A stretch of DNA of 64,000 nt. Origin: Marisa cornuarietis. Lineage: Eukaryota; Mollusca; Gastropoda; Architaenioglossa; Ampullariidae. The position numbers were made by a program, and so were the translations under genes. Below, piece after piece: positions 1 through 12,454 of this stretch. The DNA lies in contig SMMW01000003.1 of NCBI GenBank assembly GCA_004794655.1, forward strand, positions 2,232,001 through 2,296,000. The letters are read 5' to 3'. Positions within the stretch are counted from its first letter, which is position 1. Every line of letters begins with the position of its first letter. Below the pieces are notes generated by a model. It did not search any database and was not told the DNA's origin. It worked only from the letters and a program-made list of their open reading frames with translations.

Positions 1-35
1 CGGCTCTCGTAGACTTTCTGTAATTCGCGCACGTA

Positions 36-40
<5 letters not shown>

Positions 41-90
<50 letters not shown>
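41..90. repeat. (GT)n microsatellite
   Basis: Uninterrupted GT dinucleotides about 50 bp long, upstream of the ZP gene signal-peptide exon. Confidence 0.95.
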
Positions 91-95
<5 letters not shown>

Positions 96-277
96 TCTGT
101 GAGCTCTGTAATAAACTTGTTCATGTTCCCGCGAGGGGCTGGTTTCTGCTCGTGTGTTGACGAGGGCGATGGGAGGAGACGAAATCCAGAAACTAGTCTG
201 CGTTCTTTCACCTTTTCGGGTGATGCACCAAGTAATAATTATAACAATAATAATTGCTGTTATCTACCAGGTACCAA

Positions 278-2986
278 ATGTCAAAGATGTACAAGCCATG
301 CCACTCGTCAGTCGGGACGACACCACTTGTGCTGACTGTCCTCTTACTCGTGGTGAGTAGCTCTTCACTCTGACAGTAATGAGTTCCCAGAGTAGCGCCT
401 AATATTCCTTCTGTCTTCCTCAGTCACTCCAGGTTTTGCGCTCATTAACTTTTGGGTTCAATGAAAAGAATGGATTTGTATTTACCAGCAAATGCCTCCT
501 GTGACCCCTTGGTGGATAGTTCCATAAAATCAGCCAAGCAAGAAGAAAGTCTGAAGTCTCCATGGTGTTAATAATCTGTCAGGGACATCATCCTTTCTTT
601 CTTCCTTCACTCACCCCCCTCGCTCGATTCTTATATAAAAGTTCTCAGTCGGAGGACAAGACTCGGTCATCAGAGTTCAGCTACGATAGCACCATGGAAC
701 TGTAAATGATAATTAAAAAAACACTTGCATATAAGAATGTACGTGTGTGTGTGGCTGTGTGTATATATGTGTATGTATATGTGTGGATGTGTGTATATAT
801 CTGTATGTATATGTTTGGATGTGTGTATATATGTGTATGTCTATGTTTGGATGTGTGTATATATGTGTATGTATATGTTTGGATGTGTGTATATATGTGT
901 ATGTATATGTATGGATGTGTGTATATATGTGTATGTATATGTATGGATGTGTGTATATATGTGTATGTCTATGTTTGGATGTGTGTATATATGTGTATGT
1001 CTATGTTTGGATGTGTGTATATATGTGTATGTTATATGTGTATGTATATGATGTGTGTATATATGTGTATGTATATGATGTGTGTATATATGTGTATGTA
1101 TATGATGTGTGTATATATGTGTATGTATATGATGTGTGTATATATGTGTATATGTATATGATGTGTGTATATATGTGTATGTATATGATGTGTGTATATA
1201 TGTGTATGTATATGATGTGTGTATATATGTGTATGTATATGATGTGTGTATATATGTATATGTATATGTTTGGATGTGTGTATATATGTGTATGTATATG
1301 TATGGATGTGTGTATATATGTGTATGTATATGTTTGGATGTGTGTATATATGTATATGTATATGTTTGGATGTGTGTATATATGTGTATGTATATGTTTG
1401 GATGTGTGTATATATGTGTATGTATATGATGTGTGTATATATGTGTATGTATATGTATATGATGTGTGTATATATGTGTATGTATATGATGTGTGTATAT
1501 ATGTGTATGTATATGATGTGTGTATATATGTGTATGTATATGATGTGTGTATATATGTGTATGTATATGATGTGTGTATATATGTGTATGTATATGATGT
1601 GTGTATATATGTGTATGTCTATGTTTGGATGTGTGTATATATGTGTATGTATATGTTTGGATGTGTGTATATATGTGTATGTATATGTTTGGATGTGTGT
1701 ATATATGTGTATGTATATGATGTGTGTATATATGTGTATGTATATGTATATGATGTGTGTATATATGTGTATGTATATGATGTGTGTATATATGTGTATG
1801 TATATGATGTGTGTATATATGTGTATGTATATGATGTGTGTATATATGTGTATGTATATGATGTGTGTATATATGTATATGTATATGATGTGTGTATATA
1901 TGTGTATGTATATGTATATGATGTGTGTATATATGTATATGTATATGATGTGTGTATATATGTGTATGTATATGTATATGATGTGTGTATATATGTGTAT
2001 GTATATGATGTGTGTATATATGTGTATGTATATGATGTGTGTATATATGTGTATGTATATGTATATGATGTGTGTATATATGTGTATGTATATGTATATG
2101 ATGTGTGTATATATGTATATATGTGTATGTATATGTATATGATGTGTGTATATATGTGTATGTATATGTATATGATGTGTGTATATATGTATATGTATAT
2201 GATGTGTGTATATATGTGTATGTATATGTATATGATGTGTGTATATATGTGTATGTATATGTTTCAGGCAATATTTGATCTGCACGGGACAATACAGGTG
2301 CCGTCGCAGCGTAAGTTTGTTTGTTTGTTTGTTTGTTTGTTTACTTCAGGTCCATGGAGGATGTTGACAAGAATACCATCACTAAAATATCTAACCTCGC
2401 TCGCACTTTCATGTCACGTGTTGTGCCTCTAGTTTGTCACTGGAGAACAACAGGGTTGGAATTGTGGGCTGGGCTGTCTGCTCTCTCTGAGTGTGACACC
2501 TGTCGGCGATTTACTCGGTGTACGATTACCTCCCTTCTTTGATGTATATCCTATTTATATATATATATATATCTGTGAAGCATTTGTCTTTAGAGGTGGG
2601 GAAACGGGTGACCATTTGTATAAAGGAATTATTTATTCATTAATGTGTCCTACTGACACTGTCTGTATATCCCACTGAAATTCCCGGTTGTTTCAATACA
2701 GCGACTATTGAGTGCGGGGATTCCCCACGACACCCGACTAATGTGACCTACGAGGGTCGGGCGGCTGGGATTTACGTGGAGGGCAGACAACTGCAATGCC
2801 ACTCCATCTCACTGAGCGGCAGCCAGCGACACACAATCTTTGATGTCTTCAGTGACAGGTGTGGTGAACAGGTGAGAGTTACTTTCCTCTTTATGTTTGT
2901 CTTTGTGTGACTGTTTATATCAGTTATGTGTGAGTGTGCGCCTGTGTATTTGTGTGCATGTGTATTGTAAAAGAGAGCGACAGAAG

Positions 2987-3038
<52 letters not shown>

Positions 3039-6000
3039 AAGAGAGAGAAAGAAAAAACCAGAAACTTAGTGTTTGTGTTCGTGTGGATTTATGTGTATAT
3101 CTGTGTGTGAGAGTGTGGTTGTGGGTTTGTGTTTATGTCTGTGCGTGTGTGTGCGTGTATGTGTGTGTGTGTGTGTGTTTGTTAGATAGAGGTAGGAGAG
3201 AGGGTGAGAGAGTGAAGTTGGATTCATGTCATTTGGAAAGGTGACAGCCGAGTGATTGGACCTCACACTTGTCGGTTCGATACCCGCTCTGGAACAGCGA
3301 ATTTCGTACCCCATTCCCAAGTTTCCCCACCTGACCCCAACAAGAAGTGTTCAAATCTTTTACTCGTAGACACACCCAAAAATTTTCAGAGGGTGAGCGA
3401 GATCAGTGGTGAATGTTGTGCATGCGAAGGAGAAGAAGACACTAACCTGCATGCAGTCTGTGCCATGAGTGAGACTAAGAACACCTGTCCCCCATCTGGT
3501 TACTACGTCTGCAGGCAGGTGGCGGGCGGCGCACGGTGCGCGTGAGGCTACAGCACGTGTCGGGGCTGATAATGGCCACCGACGCCTTGTTCGTTCTGAC
3601 GTGCATCTTCCCAGACCACGTGACCAGCTCGGCGCGTGCGGGGGAGCGGGACCTGAGGACATCACACACCAACGATGTGGAGTGGCCTTCAGGGCTGTGA
3701 GTAGGAGTTAGTGTTGTGAACATGAGATGTTAGTGCAGTGAGGGGGAGTTAGTGTTGTGAACATGAGATGTTAGTGCAGTGAGGAGTTGTGAACATGAGA
3801 TGTTAGTACAGTGAGGGGGAGTTAGTGCTGTGAACATGAGATGTTAGTGCAGTGAGGAGGAGTTAGTGTTGTGAACATGAGATGTTAGTACAGTGAGGGG
3901 GAGTTAGTGCTGTGAACATGAGATGTTAGTGCAGTGAGGAGGAGTTAGTGTTGTGAACACGAGATGTTAGTGCAGTGAGGAGGAGTTAGTGTTGTGAACA
4001 TGAGATGTTAGTGCAGTGAGGAGGAGTTAGTGTTGTGAACACGAGATGTTAGTGCAGTGAGGAGGATTTAGTGTTGTGAACATGAGATGTTAGTGCAGTG
4101 AGGAGGAGTTAGTGTTGTGCAGGAAGGGATGTGACTGTAAATGATGAGGAGTCAGAGGTGTGAGCAAGGGAGGAAGTAAGGGTCAGTCAGTATTGTCAGA
4201 AGTAGGATCAAAGACTTTTTACCGAAGTTATCATCTGATGGTTAAAACAATCCGCACTCATTAACGAAAAGTAGATGAAATAAGTCGAAAAGGAACCTGG
4301 TGTGTTCACATGACGTTGCACGTGTAACGGCAAAAGGGGTGTGTTGTGACGCGCGTGATGGCGTGACCCTTGAACTCCTCACTCGGCAGTTGCTACCCGT
4401 AGTGTTGCAGAGGGCGCTGTTTCTGTGACGCTCAGCACTAAGGACGATGAGAGCGAGCAGAGCTCAGAGTCTTCTACCCAGTCTCTCCGCTTTCATCAGC
4501 CTCCTCCTCCTCACGACACCCACTCTGACGGCCGCCATACGGGGGCGCCCCTGTCAACGGCGGGTGTGCTGCAGCATGACGGGCTGCACGAGCATGGCAG
4601 GAGAAGAACCGGATATGACATCACCACGCCGGTCAGTTTGGCAGCGAGGCCAGGCACTTCCATCCTCAAGCTCAACGTCGTCGATGAGGTGGGAGACACG
4701 CCGACAGTTGTGGTTCCTGCAAAGTTGTTGGCCTTGGAGCTGCACTCGGGAAACTTCAGTAAGTCTTTAGCACTGGTTCCTCTCTCGCGAGACTTCTTGA
4801 GACGATGTTTCTTAACATTCCCAGTGTAACAGTCATTTTGAAAGCTACAACCCCGAATTAATCTTGGGTCCTTTGCGTGTAAAGTTCTCTGTGACACCCC
4901 CCCCCCCCAGGGTTCTTGTTGAACAGGTTTCTAACTCAGATCACGTCTATCACTGTGGCAGTGACCTTTGGCACAGTAGTAGTGACGCGTTGCCAGGTAA
5001 CCAATCCTCTTGGTAACGAGGGCGAGGAACTGGGACTGGTCATTGACAAAGGGTGAGTGGTCGGTGTTTTTGGTTTGAGATTACTAACTTTAATTACCAG
5101 CTCAAATTAACAGCTTTAATCAACCTTTTGTTAGCTGTCAGTTCTTCGCTCTTACTTTAAAGATCATTTCCGTCAACACTTGTTCTGTCGGTAACAACAT
5201 CCTGCTATAAATCTCTGTTTCCATGTAAAATGAGTTTTTTTAACCTCAAATTTACATCTGTATATGGTGTAATCTGTATATTTAAAACTGTTGAGGAGAA
5301 GGGCTCCAGCATATCTCTTACCGCTGATCAGAGGTATGGCACTGCCCACACGTGCAGTTGTCTACGTGTATAGAACTGCTGACGTCTCGTGGTGTCACGT
5401 AGCCAGTGAGATTGTGCAGACTTTGTAAAATTGTGCAGACTATACATTGCAGGTATTATTGCAGGTGCGGGACTGGCGACGTCTTACCCAAGTCAGCCAG
5501 CTTCAGACGAAGCCGGCACGGGCAGATAACTCCTTTATTCTCCGTTCCCGAGGAGTGGGCGAGGGCCCCAGCACTGGTTTTCTCTTGTGACGTCATCATT
5601 TGTGCACGCGCCACGGACTGTCGACAGGCAAGTAGCGCACATAGTGATGATCTCACTCAGCAGGTTTCGATGACAACATCCGTCTTAATGACAAGAACCC
5701 TATGATGTCATAGTTTAATGAGGTGACGAACACATACAGCAGGTCAGGGGTTTGATTACGTCATCACCGTAACTGGCTAAACGCACTAAACAGTTTCTGG
5801 TTCACGTGAATACATGACGCCAACAACACACTCAGGAAGAAGTGTTTTGATGACACGATGAACACATTAAGGGCACGTGTAACGTGAAATCAATATTGTC
5901 ACGCTTCATTCAAATGATGAGATGAACAGAAACCTCCTGTGGGGTGAGTATCGCCGCTCGATCATTGGGGGAGAGGGGGGGGGCAGCCGAATGTTTTGAT

Positions 6001-6537
6001 GTTTTGATGTCACTCTTTGTCACAGACGGGCGACTGCTCTCACAAAGTGTTTATTGCTGCAAAATTCCCAGAAGCAAATATTCTGTATTTTTTTAATGCG
6101 ATTTTGGTAGTCGCTTCACATTCCCACATGGTGTCCCCATCCTCTGTATAAAGACCTCGGTATATCAAGGGTTAGTGTCAGTTTCTCGAAGTGTGAGCGC
6201 CATCTGTGTTTCGCATCCACCTCCAAGTGTTCAGAAGGTTTTCGTACATTCAACGTAGGTCTGCCCCACCGCCTTTGCCCCATCCATCTCCCCTGGGGTA
6301 CACGACGTGGCTGTGACGCTGGAGAGCCAGGTACTGACCTCTTGCCCTTTGACCGAGCAGCTGGAAGGTGAAGGACTGAGCCCACCCGGGTGTGATCTTG
6401 GCTTTGAGGTGCCCCTGCCAGCAGCAGTGGGAGATAAAGGTAGGAAGACAGTAACACGGGTATATATGGGACAGGGTATGTGCGAGGGTGCGTGTGCGCG
6501 CGCGTTTATATATATATATGTGTGTGTGTGTGTGTGC

Positions 6538-6568
<31 letters not shown>

Positions 6569-7861
6569 ACAAAAAGAGAGAGACGATTAGGCCAGGTCAA
6601 GGTAAAGCATGTCTTTATATGTTCTTTTTTTAACTCATCCTTCTTTTGTCTTTTCGCCGTTCGATTATTTTTAGACAACAACAACAACAACAACAACAAC
6701 AACACGGCCTCCATGACGTTCCCCTCTTTACACGAAGGCTCCTGGCTGGCTCAGCATCTCCACTACCTGCTCATCATCTGTGTCCTCGGTATCTTTATCG
6801 TCGTCTTCATGTCCGCCACGTTCCTCAAGATGGCAGCCATGCAGCGGCACGTGTGTCAGACCAACAAGATGATGGCGGACGCGGCGGCTGCAGCGGCAGC
6901 AGTGACAGCGGCAGCGCGAGAGACACAGAACCAGAGCACGCAGACGGCGCGGCCTCTTCCCAGCGTTCCCAGCACACGCCGCGGGGGCCGCCGGGACGAA
7001 GACGGAACGTCCACAGCCGTGGTGCAGGCCCGCCACTCGCAGGCGATGACGCCGACAACAACGTCGACGCTGTTGACCTCGGAGAGCTCGGCCTTCACCT
7101 ACCCAGAGGTGCCAGACGGGGCCCAGGGGCAGCCTGTGTGGATTCCCGTGTCGCACAGCCCTCCTACTCTCCAAACCTTTCCGTCGCCTCAGGTGCACAG
7201 CTTTTCACAACCTGCCGGCAACTCCTCGGGAACGGATTCTGCTCATGCGCACGTCCATCACGTCAACGTCATAGAGGTCACGGCACAGCCACAAGTGGTG
7301 GAGGTCAGAGGGCACAGCAAGCCCACCAATGATGTAGAGGTTGCACGTCAGAACGAAGGGGAAGAGGAGAAGAGTTCCTCCTGGACACGTGATGTCTTTG
7401 CACCGAAACCGAGCAGCTTTTCTGGCCGAGGAGGGACGGTGCTGGGAGTGAACTCCCTCAAGAGGAGCCTGGAGCGTGATGGATACTTCAGCCATCGTGG
7501 CAATCTGACGGCAGGCCGTGACCTGGCCATGAACCCGGGCTGCGCCGTGGACGGCACCGTGATCGCGCGGCAGTCACGTGACACAGGGAGAGCGGAACTC
7601 GGAGTGGCTGTCGTCTCCCCCGACCTTCACCGTTCAACTCATCAAGAACACTACCGGCCTCACCAGGATCCTCACAAGCCTCACAGAGAGCCGCAACCTC
7701 ACCAGGATCCTCACAAACCTCACAGAGAGCCGCGTCCTCACCAGGATCCCCAGAAGCCTCACAGAGAGCCACATCCTCACCAGGATCCTCAGAAGCCTCA
7801 TATCAAACAGCAGCCTCACCAGCAGACAGGAACGATCGCTCAAGAAACAACACGGCTTTGA
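278..7861 (+). CDS. ZP-domain single-pass transmembrane protein, 9 exons, 832 aa
   Basis: Exons: 278-352, 2268-2310, 2702-2871, 3515-3696, 4403-4758, 4911-5052, 5465-5627, 6259-6439, 6675-7861. All phases agree and the total is 2499 nt. Residues 1-25 are a signal-peptide exon (start MSKMYK, core [10 protein letters not shown]). Residues about 43-380 form a ZP domain with the expected four ZP-N cysteines (IEC, LQC, RC, LTC) and six ZP-C cysteines (RC, KGC, SC, IIC, DC, VC). Residues about 467-488 (from [12 protein letters not shown]) are a transmembrane helix, followed by a 344-residue cytoplasmic tail. ZP proteins polymerise at the apical or extracellular surface. I see no RxxR site between ZP domain and membrane; RRSR occurs only inside ZP-C. 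Intron 7 uses a GC donor. An acceptor-like CAG lies just before the ATG, so an upstream non-coding exon is possible. Splice sites are inferred by eye; orthology to a named ZP gene is not claimed. Confidence 0.9.
630..640 (+). promoter_or_regulatory. TATA-like element in ZP intron 1
   Basis: TTATATAAAAG lies 55 bp before a short ATG-GAA-CTG-TAA frame. It resembles a core promoter but sits inside intron 1 and leads into the satellite. It may be an alternative promoter or chance. Confidence 0.25.
740..2262. repeat. 1.5-kb TGTATATATGTGTATGTATATG-type satellite array
   Basis: Head-to-tail units of about 22-30 bp built from TGTGTATATATGTGTA and TATATGATG or TATATGTTTGGATG variants. The array fills most of ZP intron 1 and ends four bases before the exon-2 acceptor. 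The long reading frames in it on both strands are repeat artefacts. Confidence 0.97.
3230..3380 (+). mobile_element. tRNA-like SINE fragment in ZP intron 3
   Basis: GAGTGATTGGACCTCACACT followed by a box-B-like GGTTCGATACC resembles the tRNA-derived head of a SINE. No target-site duplication was identified. Confidence 0.4.
3697..4118. repeat. 41-bp minisatellite starting at the exon-4 donor of the ZP gene
   Basis: The first unit begins with the donor GTGAGT at 3697 and the second with GTGAGG at 3738, exactly 41 bp later. About ten units follow, some shortened. Every unit starts with a GTGAG motif and carries AACATGAGATGTTAGTGCA or AACACGAGATGTTAG variants. Confidence 0.93.
5628..5633 (+). 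other. non-canonical GC 5' splice site (exon 7 of ZP gene)
   Basis: The exon ends CAG and the intron begins GCAAGT, the classical context of a GC-AG intron. It gives phase 0, matching the next exon at 6259, and joins CRQ to VCPT, where the ZP-C cysteine pattern requires it. Reading through instead terminates at 5705 without a membrane anchor. Confidence 0.75.
6675..7861 (+). CDS. last exon of ZP gene: transmembrane helix and low-complexity tail
   Basis: The exon opens with a (CAA)n run directly after the TTTTTAG acceptor, giving nine Asn (residues 439-447), then the transmembrane helix. The tail has an Ala run (near residues 507-522), long Ser/Thr/Pro-rich stretches, and near the C-terminus (7660-7815) four 13-residue units of the type [13 protein letters not shown] coded by a 39-bp minisatellite. 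No canonical AATAAA follows closely; an ATTAAA occurs near 8984. Confidence 0.9.
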
Positions 7862-9619
7862 ATCACGTGGCAAACCACTTGACCAGCTTCTGAAACCCGG
7901 TCGATAACTGAAGCAGACTGCCAGGGGTTCAAACCCTCGGGGTGTGGTTGTCGAGTGAGTTGCCCTCCTGCTCGAGTCTGTCTACTGATTGCAGTAGTTT
8001 GCTGACCTCTGCACACAGAGTCGCAGTTCACAGTCATGAATAATCCACTAGGCGTCGCTTGAAGACAAAATACCCGGAAATCCTCGTGCCATAGAAAACA
8101 GGAGTCACGTGACTAAACAATCTCTGGATGAAGTGTTTTCTTGTCTCTTGTACATACTTGACAGGCGAGGGTTTGTCACGACATTGTCTTGTAGTTCTTG
8201 TTTCCGCGACAGCTTGTATCCTGTTGCACACATTTCATGTTAGAGAAACTTTCCTGTTCTGTACAAACCATTTTCCTACAACAGTTCGATAAGCAGTTAT
8301 GTACCTGACAGACCGAAATAACAAACAAGGTTTCTCACAAACAATATTGAAAATATCTTCTCAGCAACTGGACCGGCCTGGTCACCACGATTATTGTCAG
8401 GGTGTCGCCTAGCTTTGCTGTTGTGTGAACTCCCGATGGAGGTCAGAGAAAATGGGACAAGTTGTCCGAGTCACCAAGCAACCAGCTCCCCCTTCACGGA
8501 GTGAGAGCGAGTGTGTGTGGTGAGAGAGAGAGAGAGAGACAGAAAGTAGAAACATTATTGACACAGTGTGCAGCAGACTAATTACAAGTTTATATTATCG
8601 ACGATGTCAGACACTAGGTTTGTGTTTGATGTATGAACTGCGCCAGTAACTTTCCTTGAGACAAGTATCATCGACACAGCTCACAACCTTCGAACCTTTC
8701 ATACATGAACTAATATAACGGACACTTCTCTACCATCAACAGCATCAGTCACTTTATTATTCAGCAAAACATGGAGACAAGAGAGGTGAGCAGAGCTCTG
8801 ACTGGTGCACCTTTAGTTACAAGCACTTGTGTGACTAAAGTCTGTCCTCTCTCATCAGGCACTTGAACAGTTTCTATCAAACACTTTATGACACATTAAT
8901 ATTTATCTCTGTTACAAGTTTACTACCTGTAAATACTTTTACATTATGGTCGTCGACTGCTGTGAATGATCTACGAAGAAACAAGATTAAACTTCTTTGT
9001 ACCAGCGAGCCAAGTATTTATTGTTGATAATTGGATTAATTTTGTATTAGACACTGATTTCTGTTGAAATTATTAGATGTTGACAAGATGTCCTGTGGAA
9101 GCCACCTGCCTCACATACTGCACTGGCTTTGCTTTGCTTGAGAAATATTTTTGACAGACCAACAATCTGGCTGTTAAAGAATGTTGTTCATCTAAGATTC
9201 TCTCTGGGGAAAAGAACACAACTGTGGTCAGTTAAGAAGGCCTTGACTTTTAATAGCCAGGTCACGCCTTGTGAAATGGATCACCTTCCACCCGACTGTG
9301 ATGACCTCACGTTTGCAGTCACGTGACAGACATGTTCACAAGGCAAAGTACAGCAAGATTCCCGAACATTCTTGGTTGAGTTGATATGACCGTGTAAATA
9401 AGTATGTAATAATGATACAAGACACACTTGTGATCCTCGTTACAAGAGGCAGGAGCTACCAGAGGTTCTTCTGGTTACAAGAGACCACAGACAGGGAGCC
9501 AACGTCGGGAACATCACGAGTCCAGCATCTTCCAGACGACAACGACAAACATACTGAACATCACCAGCTCTCCTGGACAGAAAACAGCAAAACGATTCAC
9601 AGACGTCTCCCCACGAAAC
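7862..9619. other. 3' flank of the ZP gene; no gene seen
   Basis: Probable ZP 3' UTR followed by A/T-rich intergenic DNA. It has scattered short frames (for example 9129-9326) with no recognisable domain and one GA-rich microsatellite at 8522-8540. The ZP and MSP130-like genes converge on this interval. Confidence 0.5.
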
Positions 9620-9624
9620 TCACG

Positions 9625-10089
9625 ATCTTTATCCTTCTCTTCAACCCTCTCTTCATTCTTCTCTTCAACCCTCTCTTTATCCTTCTCTTCAACCCTCTCT
9701 TTATCCTTCTCTTCAACCCTCTCTTCATTCTTCTCTTCAACCCTCTCTTTATCCTTCTCTTCAACCCTCTCTTCATTCTTCTCTTCAACCCTCTCTTTAT
9801 CCTTCTCTTCAACCCTCTCTTTATCCTTCTCTTCAACCCTCTCTTCATTCTTCTCTTCAACCCTCTCTTTATCCTTCTCTTCAACCCTCTCTTCATTCTT
9901 CTCTTCAACCCTCTCTTTATCCTTCTCTTCAACCCTCTCTTTCTCTTCATTCTTCTCTTCAACCCTCTCTTTATTCTTCTCTTCAACCCTCTCTTCATTC
10001 TTCTCTTCAACCCTCTCTTCATTCTTCTCTTCAACCCTCTCTTTATTCTTCTCTTCAACCCTCTCTTTATTCTTCTCTTCAACCCTCAC
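9625..10089. repeat. 24-bp minisatellite in the 3' flank of the MSP130-like gene
   Basis: About 19 units of CTTCTCTTCAACCCTCTCTT plus four bases, alternating TTAT and TCAT variants. As 24 is divisible by 3, several frames stay open; the minus strand reads ERVEEKNK repeats for 191 codons. On the minus strand several units contain AATAAA, so the array may supply polyadenylation signals for the neighbouring gene. Confidence 0.95.
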
Positions 10090-10095
10090 TTTATT
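10090..10095 (-). other. poly(A) signal of the MSP130-like gene
   Basis: AATAAA on the minus strand, 116 bp after the stop codon at 10211-10213, at the very edge of the 24-bp minisatellite. Confidence 0.6.
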
Positions 10096-10210
10096 CTACT
10101 CATAGTTTAAAACTTTGCAGGTCTTGTTGAACTAAATTATGAAGAGAAAGGGGTAAACAACAACAGGTCAGACAAGTAAGGAAAGAGGTCAATATAAAAG
10201 TGTAGAGACT

Positions 10211-11009
10211 TCACGTTTGTATGTTTGTCCTACCTTTAGGAAGAAGCCTTGTGACATCGCTCGTGACTTCCACTCTGAGAAATGACAAGGAGCCGGAAAC
10301 GGAACCAGAAACCATAAGGACAGGGAAGCCAGTGGGACTTTCCTCAGAGTTATAGAACCTGCCATCAGAATCTTCGCATCAGGTGCAGGCTGAAAACTGG
10401 TTGCTTGATGTTAGTGCCAAGAGCTCTACACGTATTTTGTCCACAGTCAACACAAGATTTCAACTTCCGGTATGGGAGTAGCTCGTTCTTTAACCTGGAG
10501 TTAAAGGTCTGCTTCAAGTGAGTGAGCTAAATTCAGTACACTGAATGATGATGATGATGACGACGACAATGTCCATTAGAACAAATAAATTTTGTTACAG
10601 AAATTTTCCTTTTGCATCAAAGCAGGTTGCGCATAACGTAGAAATGAAAACAAGAAATATTACACTAGGCAAAGAACAGAGAAACTAGTCGGTATCTCTG
10701 AAACAACATTCGTATCGAAGTCACATGTCGTAGCAACCTACCTGATGGTCTCGGGATCGACGGCGTGGAGTTGTTGGTCCTCGTACATTTGTTCCCATGA
10801 CGACCCGCTGATCATGGGGATGCCTAGGGTGTAGTAGGTCTCAAAACGAGGCTGTGTGATGTCACTCAGGCTGAAGACAGCGATGGTGCCTGGACATTCG
10901 TTTCCGACGAAGATGAGGAGCCGGTCCTCCAGCTTCCCGACAGCTACACTCTCTGTTTCTGGACCCTGAAAGCCGAGAAGATCGCTATTGGAACAGCCGA
11001 GTCAATCAG

Positions 11010-11050
<41 letters not shown>

Positions 11051-12062
11051 TCTCTCACGCATGCACACACACACACACACGCACGCACGCACACACACAC
11101 ACACTATCTCTCACGCATGCAGTCTCATCTTTCTTTCTCTCTCCTTCCTCACACACTCTGTCTGTATTTTTCTCATTTTGTCTCTCACACTGTTTCACTC
11201 TTTTTCTTTTTCTGAAATAATACTTTGAGATACAGTCTCACTCTTTCTTTATTTCCATGTTTATTTGTAGTATTTTTTACCTGGCTGTCATTTTATTTCT
11301 GGCTACTTGCACTGCTCTGTGACTGGTTGACTTTACACTTTACCGAATTACCTGTACTTATTTGAGCTATCTCTATGTACGTGTACTGTGCTTGACCTAC
11401 CTGTACTATTATATATACACTATAGCCACCTGTACAACTCTATACCTACCTGTAATGGTTTGTATTTTATACATAGCTACCTGTACTTCTCTATATCCGC
11501 TTGTGTTGCGCTGTACTTACCTGTACTACTCTATACATAGCTCCCTGTATTCCTCTATACCTACCTTTGTTCTGTGTACCTAACTACCTGCCCTATTCTC
11601 GCTGGCTACCTGTACTACTCTATACATAGCTCCCTGTACTCCTCTATACCTACCTTTGTACTGTGTACCTAACTACCTGCCCTATTCTCGCTGGCTACCT
11701 GTACTACTCTATACATAGCTCCCTATACTCCTCTATACCTACCTTTGTACTGTGTACCTAACTACCTGCCCTATTCTCGCTGGCTACCTGTATCTTCACC
11801 TGTGGTTACACCGCCCTCACCGTGTTGGCGGAGCAGCTGTCGAAATCGTGCAGCACGGTGTGGCTGGCGTTGGTCATCCCGGCGTTGAAGAGGTAGGGTC
11901 TCACCTGGGCCAGCATATCCTCCAGGTTGCTGCCACTGTCGTAGACCAGGTCTATGTTGGGCAGGCTCCAGATGGAAAAGCTGCGACCGCCGAAAGTGTA
12001 GAAGCTGTGGTGGCGTCCAGTGCTGTCCACTCCGTCCACAGTCGACAGCATCAGTCTGCCTG

Positions 12063-12152
<90 letters not shown>

Positions 12153-12421
12153 TCAACAAGGACAGTAGCTACCGACAAGCAATCAACTCGAATCATTTCA
12201 GTAGGTACAATAACACATCAACAACAGTTGCAACCTCCGGTAGACAGTTACATCCTCAGCAGGACGAGACTTAGACACGGAGCTGGAAACACTAGGACTG
12301 CAAGGCGTGCAATTGTGTGTTCAGATCAGGATTGAGACAGGGAGGGTGGAATCTCACTTACGAAGCATTCATGGTCTGTGTAACAAAGAATGTCATGAGA
12401 ATGAAGCAAAATACGTGTGCG

Positions 12422-12454
<33 letters not shown>

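Larger units (their letters stand above)
2702..5627 (+). other. ZP domain-coding exons 3-7 of the ZP gene
   Basis: Exons 3-4 code ZP-N, including [17 protein letters not shown] and [25 protein letters not shown] strands. Exon 5 codes an inter-domain stretch rich in Ser, His and Pro, then [13 protein letters not shown]. Exons 6-7 code ZP-C, including LGLVIDKGC and [12 protein letters not shown]. Exon 5 needs acceptor CCCGTAG at 4401-4402; the nearby GTTGCAG at 4410 gives the wrong phase. Confidence 0.85.

Noticed and set aside
747..2432. 561-codon frame (Cys/Val/Tyr/Met-rich) and matching frames on the other strand
   Set aside because: Entirely repeat-encoded, open in several frames on both strands, and interrupted by the real ZP exon 2.
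4403..4410. Acceptor GTTGCAG at 4410 for ZP exon 5
   Set aside because: It gives a phase that conflicts with exon 4; the TAG at 4401-4402 restores phase without a stop.
9514..10089. 191-codon minus-strand frame of ERVEEKNK repeats
   Set aside because: A 24-bp array stays open in several frames; no signal, domain or splice context, and it fits the 3' flank of the MSP130-like gene.
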